The notes under the pieces were generated by a model that was given only the letters and a program-made list of their open reading frames with translations, had not been told where the DNA came from and made no database searches. Shown here one piece after another: positions 59,917 to 64,000 of a stretch of DNA of 64,000 nucleotides. The position numbers were made by a program, and so were the translations under genes. How positions within the stretch are numbered: the first letter of the stretch is position 1; every line of letters begins with the position of its first letter. Location of the stretch: NCBI GenBank assembly GCA_963556255.1, contig OY744611.1, positions 34,916,285-34,980,284 on the forward strand, written 5' to 3'. Origin of the DNA: Allolobophora icterica. Its lineage: Eukaryota; Annelida; Clitellata; Crassiclitellata; Lumbricidae.

Positions 59917-61409
59917 GCTCAATTGGCTACTCGAACTGCAACTTAATTTAGCAGTTTTACTTACTGCAAAGGCAGTTCGCAACGGTTCGGTTACCTAAGA
60001 TAGTATCGCGCAAACAACATTCATGCAATTGCGTGCATTTTTAACCTTCGAAAACCATTATGTAATCTTAAAAAAACAGATATGGGTGTTTATACTAAAA
60101 AAGTTGCGCGCATTTGCAACAGCAATAGGCGAATGCGTATTGAGGACGCCTAAATAGCAGGATAGTAGTGAGGAGGGTGGTGGAGGGATGGAAGATGAGT
60201 GGGTGGTGTTGGGGTTGAGTGGTGACAGGGTGGTGTGATGAAGGGGTAAGTTTGTGAAAGGGTGGGGTAGTTGAGGATTGTCGATGCCTTTGTCTTTCCC
60301 GCTGCGTCTGGGTTCGAATCCGGGTGCAAAGTGTGAAACGTATGTCAAAGCGTCCGGTTGTTGAATTGACCGAATGAGGTCCTGAATGCCAATATCGACC
60401 GTATGCCCTATTCTTTTCTCAATGAATTGATCAGATGAGATCCTGCGTCTGCGCTGCCAGTTTCACTAGGTGCCAATAGGTGGAGTGCTGGTCACATTGT
60501 GACATTCGTTGACTGCAGTTTATTGAAGATCTCAAAAGGTATCGACCGTTTGTTTAGACTTCAGCTACATAGAGTTTGTCTCTTATATAATAGCCCAGTT
60601 TTGTGTATCCGTGCATCTGCCATTCTATAAAAGCTCTGACTCAAGTGGCCGCCGTCTGTGTCAATCCGTCCGTCCGTCCGTCTGTCTACGCCCGTCTTAT
60701 ATTGGCCTACAGTATGAACGGTTCCTAGATTTTTCCTGGTCAACACGTATGATTTCTGCATGCAAGTGTTTCTGTATGAGTTTCTTAAAAGGAACTGTAT
60801 ATTGTATAAATGTATAGATCTAGACATCACATAGGATTTAACTCGCGCTAATATTGATTACTGATTTACACATATTGCTTGGATAGGCCCAGCATACTTA
60901 GTTACATATTAAAATAATATTATGTCCTTGCTTCTTGTAATACCTAAATGCAACTAGTGGAGGTAATCGTGCGGTCGTAGAACCAACCTGAGACTGGTGA
61001 TGACCAAAAACTAGGATGATCCCGGCACAACTACTCTACCTAAGCCTTGAAGAATAATAACACAGGAATCCCTCACAGGATCAACAAAAGCAGAAAGACG
61101 TCAAAGATCTATGACGTCACAAGACGTCCCTAAACTTTATCTCACATGCCTAACTACCTATCGGCATACAGCCTTCCTTGTTTGAATAATTCAACAGGTC
61201 TGTTCCTTGGCTGGTCCTTCGGATCTACCGTAGACCAGACAGGTTGACAAGCATGTTGTCGGTCAGGGCGCAAACTATATTTTCGACGCATCGTCGAGCA
61301 ACGGAGCTTTACCCCGTACTGGTTCCAAATAAATTACCCCACAGCATTCTTGTATTGCAGTCAGCTTAGCGGGGTAAGACAGAAATTTGGTAGGTTGCTG
61401 CCTGCCGAT

Positions 61410-61476
61410 TTGAACTCAGACAGCATCCGGCTGGAGTTGAATAGGGCCGACCAGACGGGATCGAGCTTTCCCTTGA
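61410..61476 (-). pseudogene. Isolated GT61 exon-1 fragment
   Basis: About 65 bp correspond to the exon 1 stretch that encodes KLDPVWS(V)LFNSTRMLSE in the intact genes. Sequence on both sides is unrelated to exon 1. It probably came from a partial duplication or ectopic conversion between units. Confidence 0.7.
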
Positions 61477-61860
61477 GTTTAAGGAGTCAAGACATTTACT
61501 ATTGCGCGTTTACCTATCTCGCGAAGGCTTTTCACACATGATAATTTTCATTGATCTAAAAACCACCGCGTTTTAAGACAGATTGAAAATGTATGATGAG
61601 CATACAACAGAAAGGATGAGCAGCGGAGGAATGTCCTAGATATGTGATGGGACAAATTTAGTCCAGTTCATTTACGGAATATACATCCTATTACACCACA
61701 TAGCGCAGCACGTGCGCCTATAACCATCGTGCTTTGAATCGGTCCCTTTCCATTGCTGTAGGTGGAAAAAGCCCTCTGTGAGGGTCTTCCGCCCTGGGCC
61801 TTTCATCCCAACGCCTTATAAATCAACTTTCATTCTTTTGCGACTCTTCACATCGGCATT

Positions 61861-64000
61861 CTATCTCTGACCGCCTGACTGTCGCAGTAGACGATTCCTC
61901 TCCAGCCGCGTTTCCTGTGATTCGCTGCACATCTGCACAACTACCTCGTCAAGCAGACCGTCAATCGCGTCGACCGGAATCCGAGCCCCATAGTTGTCCA
62001 TCTCGTTAGCAGGGTCCACGTTGAAACCACGGGCCACTGCGAGGCCCCTACGAGAGGCCAGGTCGACGAAGTGGTTATCGTCCGATTTGTTGTACATCGG
62101 AACTAGTTCGATCATACCCCCGTGGGGCGGGACGAAGAGGGTGTGGCTCAGCCCAGCTCCGTGCGTCCCGATCAGGATGTCCGCCTGTGTGACGAGTCTA
62201 AGCTGGTCCCTCATCTCGAAGGCGTCGATATGGACGCCTCTGATGGCGTAGCTCGGGTGACGACCGCGGAGAGTGCTGAGCAGCTCTTCCTCGTTGTCGA
62301 TCTGTCTCTCGACCTGTGATAGAGAGGCCAAAACTTCAACCAGGATGTGCAAACCTTATTGAAAGCTTTGTTATATTCAGTAATGTGAGATGTGTGTTTA
62401 TTTGTATATGAAATGCATGCATGCATGCATGTATGTATGTACAATCTACGTACGTATGTGTGTTTGACAATTGTTTGTATCAATTGTATGTATGTATGAG
62501 TGTTGTTTGTATGGAAGAGGAAACATTGCCTTCTAAATTTTTCTCCAGGGCGCTACTCCCCAATGCAACTGATATTACAATCTCTTTGTAAGTTCTCTCT
62601 GTATCCAAATTTCAGAAACTGTTTACCGAGTCTGTTAGATTCTGTGGATGGTGAGGTAGTAAGGAAGGAAACCCCTCATTAATTCCCCTGCAAACAAAAT
62701 GGCCATTGACAAATTCCGATATGATGAACACAATTACTTACAGCTTCAGTGGGAAGCTCAGGCGGCTAGGGCTGGCCATCCACCCTCTTACGTGATACAT
62801 CAAAATTCGATTGTCAGAAGCTAAAATACCCATTATCACCCTATGCCGTACATCTTTTCCCATTATCTAAAGTGCTTACCGGAACCGACGGATCCCGCGG
62901 ATGCGATAGATAATCGTGGTGCCAAATAAACAAAACGGACACGTTCGCACAGTTCAGCTGCCTCGTTGCGTTCAGCTGGAACCGATCAAGGAAAAACATT
63001 CGAAACTCTTCCAGCAGAAGAAGAGAGGTTTCGTTGAACTGGAACGGATTCTTCAATATACTGCTACGTCCATCCATTCCCCAGACCATGGTTGTGAACA
63101 GGGTTCTTGGGTCCAACTCAGACAGCATCCTGGTGGAGTTGAATAGGACCGACCAGACGGGGTCGAGCTTTCCCTTGGGATGTGCGTCAACAAGTACAAT
63201 GTTCGTCTCATCAGGCCGTTTTTTGAAGAACTCCATCAGCAGGAAGATATTATACCAGTCGCACATGGTATGGTACAGATTGGCGTACTCGTGTCGCTCG
63301 AGGGCAATACTGAAGTTAGGGTCAAGGGTCACGTCGGATGTGTTTACGTCGGCGGTCTTCATATTAATCAGCCATTCGGCGGCCATCAAGTTGAAGAGGG
63401 AGAATTGGGATACGAGTTTTCTTGCTTCTTTACACTCTGGCTGGAAGCATAGCCCAAGTTTCTTGTAGTAGTCTTTGCACTCCATCTGGAAGCAATGCCA
63501 TATTTGTTGGTAGTATTCTGCGTTTTCATCCTGTAACAGGACGTTGTCGACTTTCTCGCCTCCGTGGTTCCTTGCCACGCAGAATGTGCGATCGACGATG
63601 ACGTTCCGAAGGCGAGCGAATTGTCTTGCATAGAGTTCCATCTGACCGTCACATGCATTGAAACGATTTTGCTGCCATTCGGCGAATATCGGTGGATACT
63701 TTGAGATGTTCCATGGGTTCAGCGTCGTGGTTCCGTCTTTCGTAAAACTGGTGACAGAGTCATTGAGATTGAAGGCCGCCTTAGACTCTGGCAGTGTGTC
63801 TCGGTTAGCCTCGTCCTTTGTAGATGCGGGGACCAGTGCATTCTGGACATGGGGCTGGTCGAAGTAAGAGAGGATTGGGAAGCCAGCGAGGAGAAAAATA
63901 GAATAGGTTACGATGAGGCAAAGGATACAGTAGGTTACGATGAGGCAAAGGATACAAGCAAGAGGAATCTGGCGCACACGACGGTAGAACCAGCTGACCG
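61861..64000 (-). CDS. GT61 glycosyltransferase, EOGT-like, divergent (gene 7, start beyond window)
   Basis: Exon 1 runs from beyond 64000 to 62880 (373 codons plus 2 bases inside), and exon 2 is 62313-61861 (150 codons plus TAG). By comparison with gene 6 only about four N-terminal residues are missing. The phase 0 intron is 566 bp. Three changes stand out. The membrane anchor contains a 27-bp tandem duplication (63904-63930 and 63931-63957), so CILCLIVTY occurs twice. GMHGAGL reads GTHGAGL. The region after it reads LASRRGLAVARGFNVDPAN, where the other copies have LARHRGLxxxRWVNNNSAN. It has the duplicated YYKKLG segment and the Cys form YHTMCDWYN. The frame ends early, at QSGGQR-TAG. It is an intact frame, but activity is uncertain. 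Confidence 0.82.
63904..63957. repeat. 27-bp tandem duplication inside gene 7's membrane anchor
   Basis: Two copies starting 'taggttacgatgaggcaaag' differ only at the last base (g/a). The duplication is in frame and adds nine hydrophobic residues. Confidence 0.95.

Larger units (their letters stand above)
59750..61860. other. Upstream region of gene 6 and 3' flank of gene 7
   Basis: Holds the B box GGTTCGAATCC (60311-60321), 'gtgccaataggtgg' (60470), a CRE-like TGACGTCA (61112-61119) and 'cggatctaccgtagacc' (about 61221). Bases 61410-61475 look like a stray piece of GT61 exon 1 ('actcagacagcatccgg', 'gaccagacgggatcgagct'): a pseudo-exon fragment of about 65 bp outside any gene. 61740-61860 is former C-terminal sequence of gene 7. 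Confidence 0.6.

Overview
The window is eukaryotic nuclear DNA from an animal. It is AT-rich, and its genes are split by GT-AG introns. It is crowded with metazoan-type repeats: CR1/L2-like and RTE-like non-LTR retrotransposons, SINEs, hAT-like and foldback DNA transposons, one Helitron, long microsatellites and minisatellites. The repeat spectrum and the lineage-specific gene expansion suggest a marine invertebrate, possibly a deuterostome such as an echinoderm. I cannot name the species.

The only clear protein-coding genes are seven paralogues, all on the minus strand and all head-to-tail. They encode glycosyltransferases of family GT61, the family of EOGT, the EGF-domain O-GlcNAc transferase. 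Each gene has the same two coding exons. Exon 1 (about 1.0-1.1 kb) encodes a short basic cytosolic tail, one membrane anchor, a stem and the N-terminal half of the enzyme. Exon 2 (0.45-0.6 kb) encodes the GMHGAGL motif and the C-terminus. The intron is phase 0 in every copy. Gene spans on the plus axis are: gene 1 769-6140; gene 2 20557-24236; gene 3 35611-38916; gene 4 42141-44232; gene 5 51544-54307; gene 6 56736-59749; gene 7 61861 to beyond 64000, where the window cuts off its first few codons. All seven reading frames are open across both exons. They differ in C-terminal length, small in-frame duplications and a few motif residues. The predicted products are type II membrane proteins, presumably of the ER or Golgi.

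Genes 1 and 2 lie in a large direct duplication: unit A about 499-20280, unit B about 20284-34500. The two units share gene, introns, upstream repeats and even old transposons, but differ by many later insertions. Because each unit preserves the empty site of insertions in the other, several transposons can be delimited to the base. Genes 3-7 lie in a second set of 4-9 kb units that share upstream blocks: a TATA-like GTATAC box, a tRNA-like B-box relic, and a CRE-like TGACGTCA cluster upstream of genes 3-6. Gene 5 is a mosaic: its promoter and N-terminal half match gene 3, and its exon 2 matches gene 4.

Between genes 4 and 5 sits a 4.5 kb foldback element (46779-51244) built of inverted satellite arrays and bounded by a 9-bp target duplication. 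Smaller elements of similar design lie at 4438-4996 and 12577-13470. No structural RNA gene, CRISPR array or virus was found.
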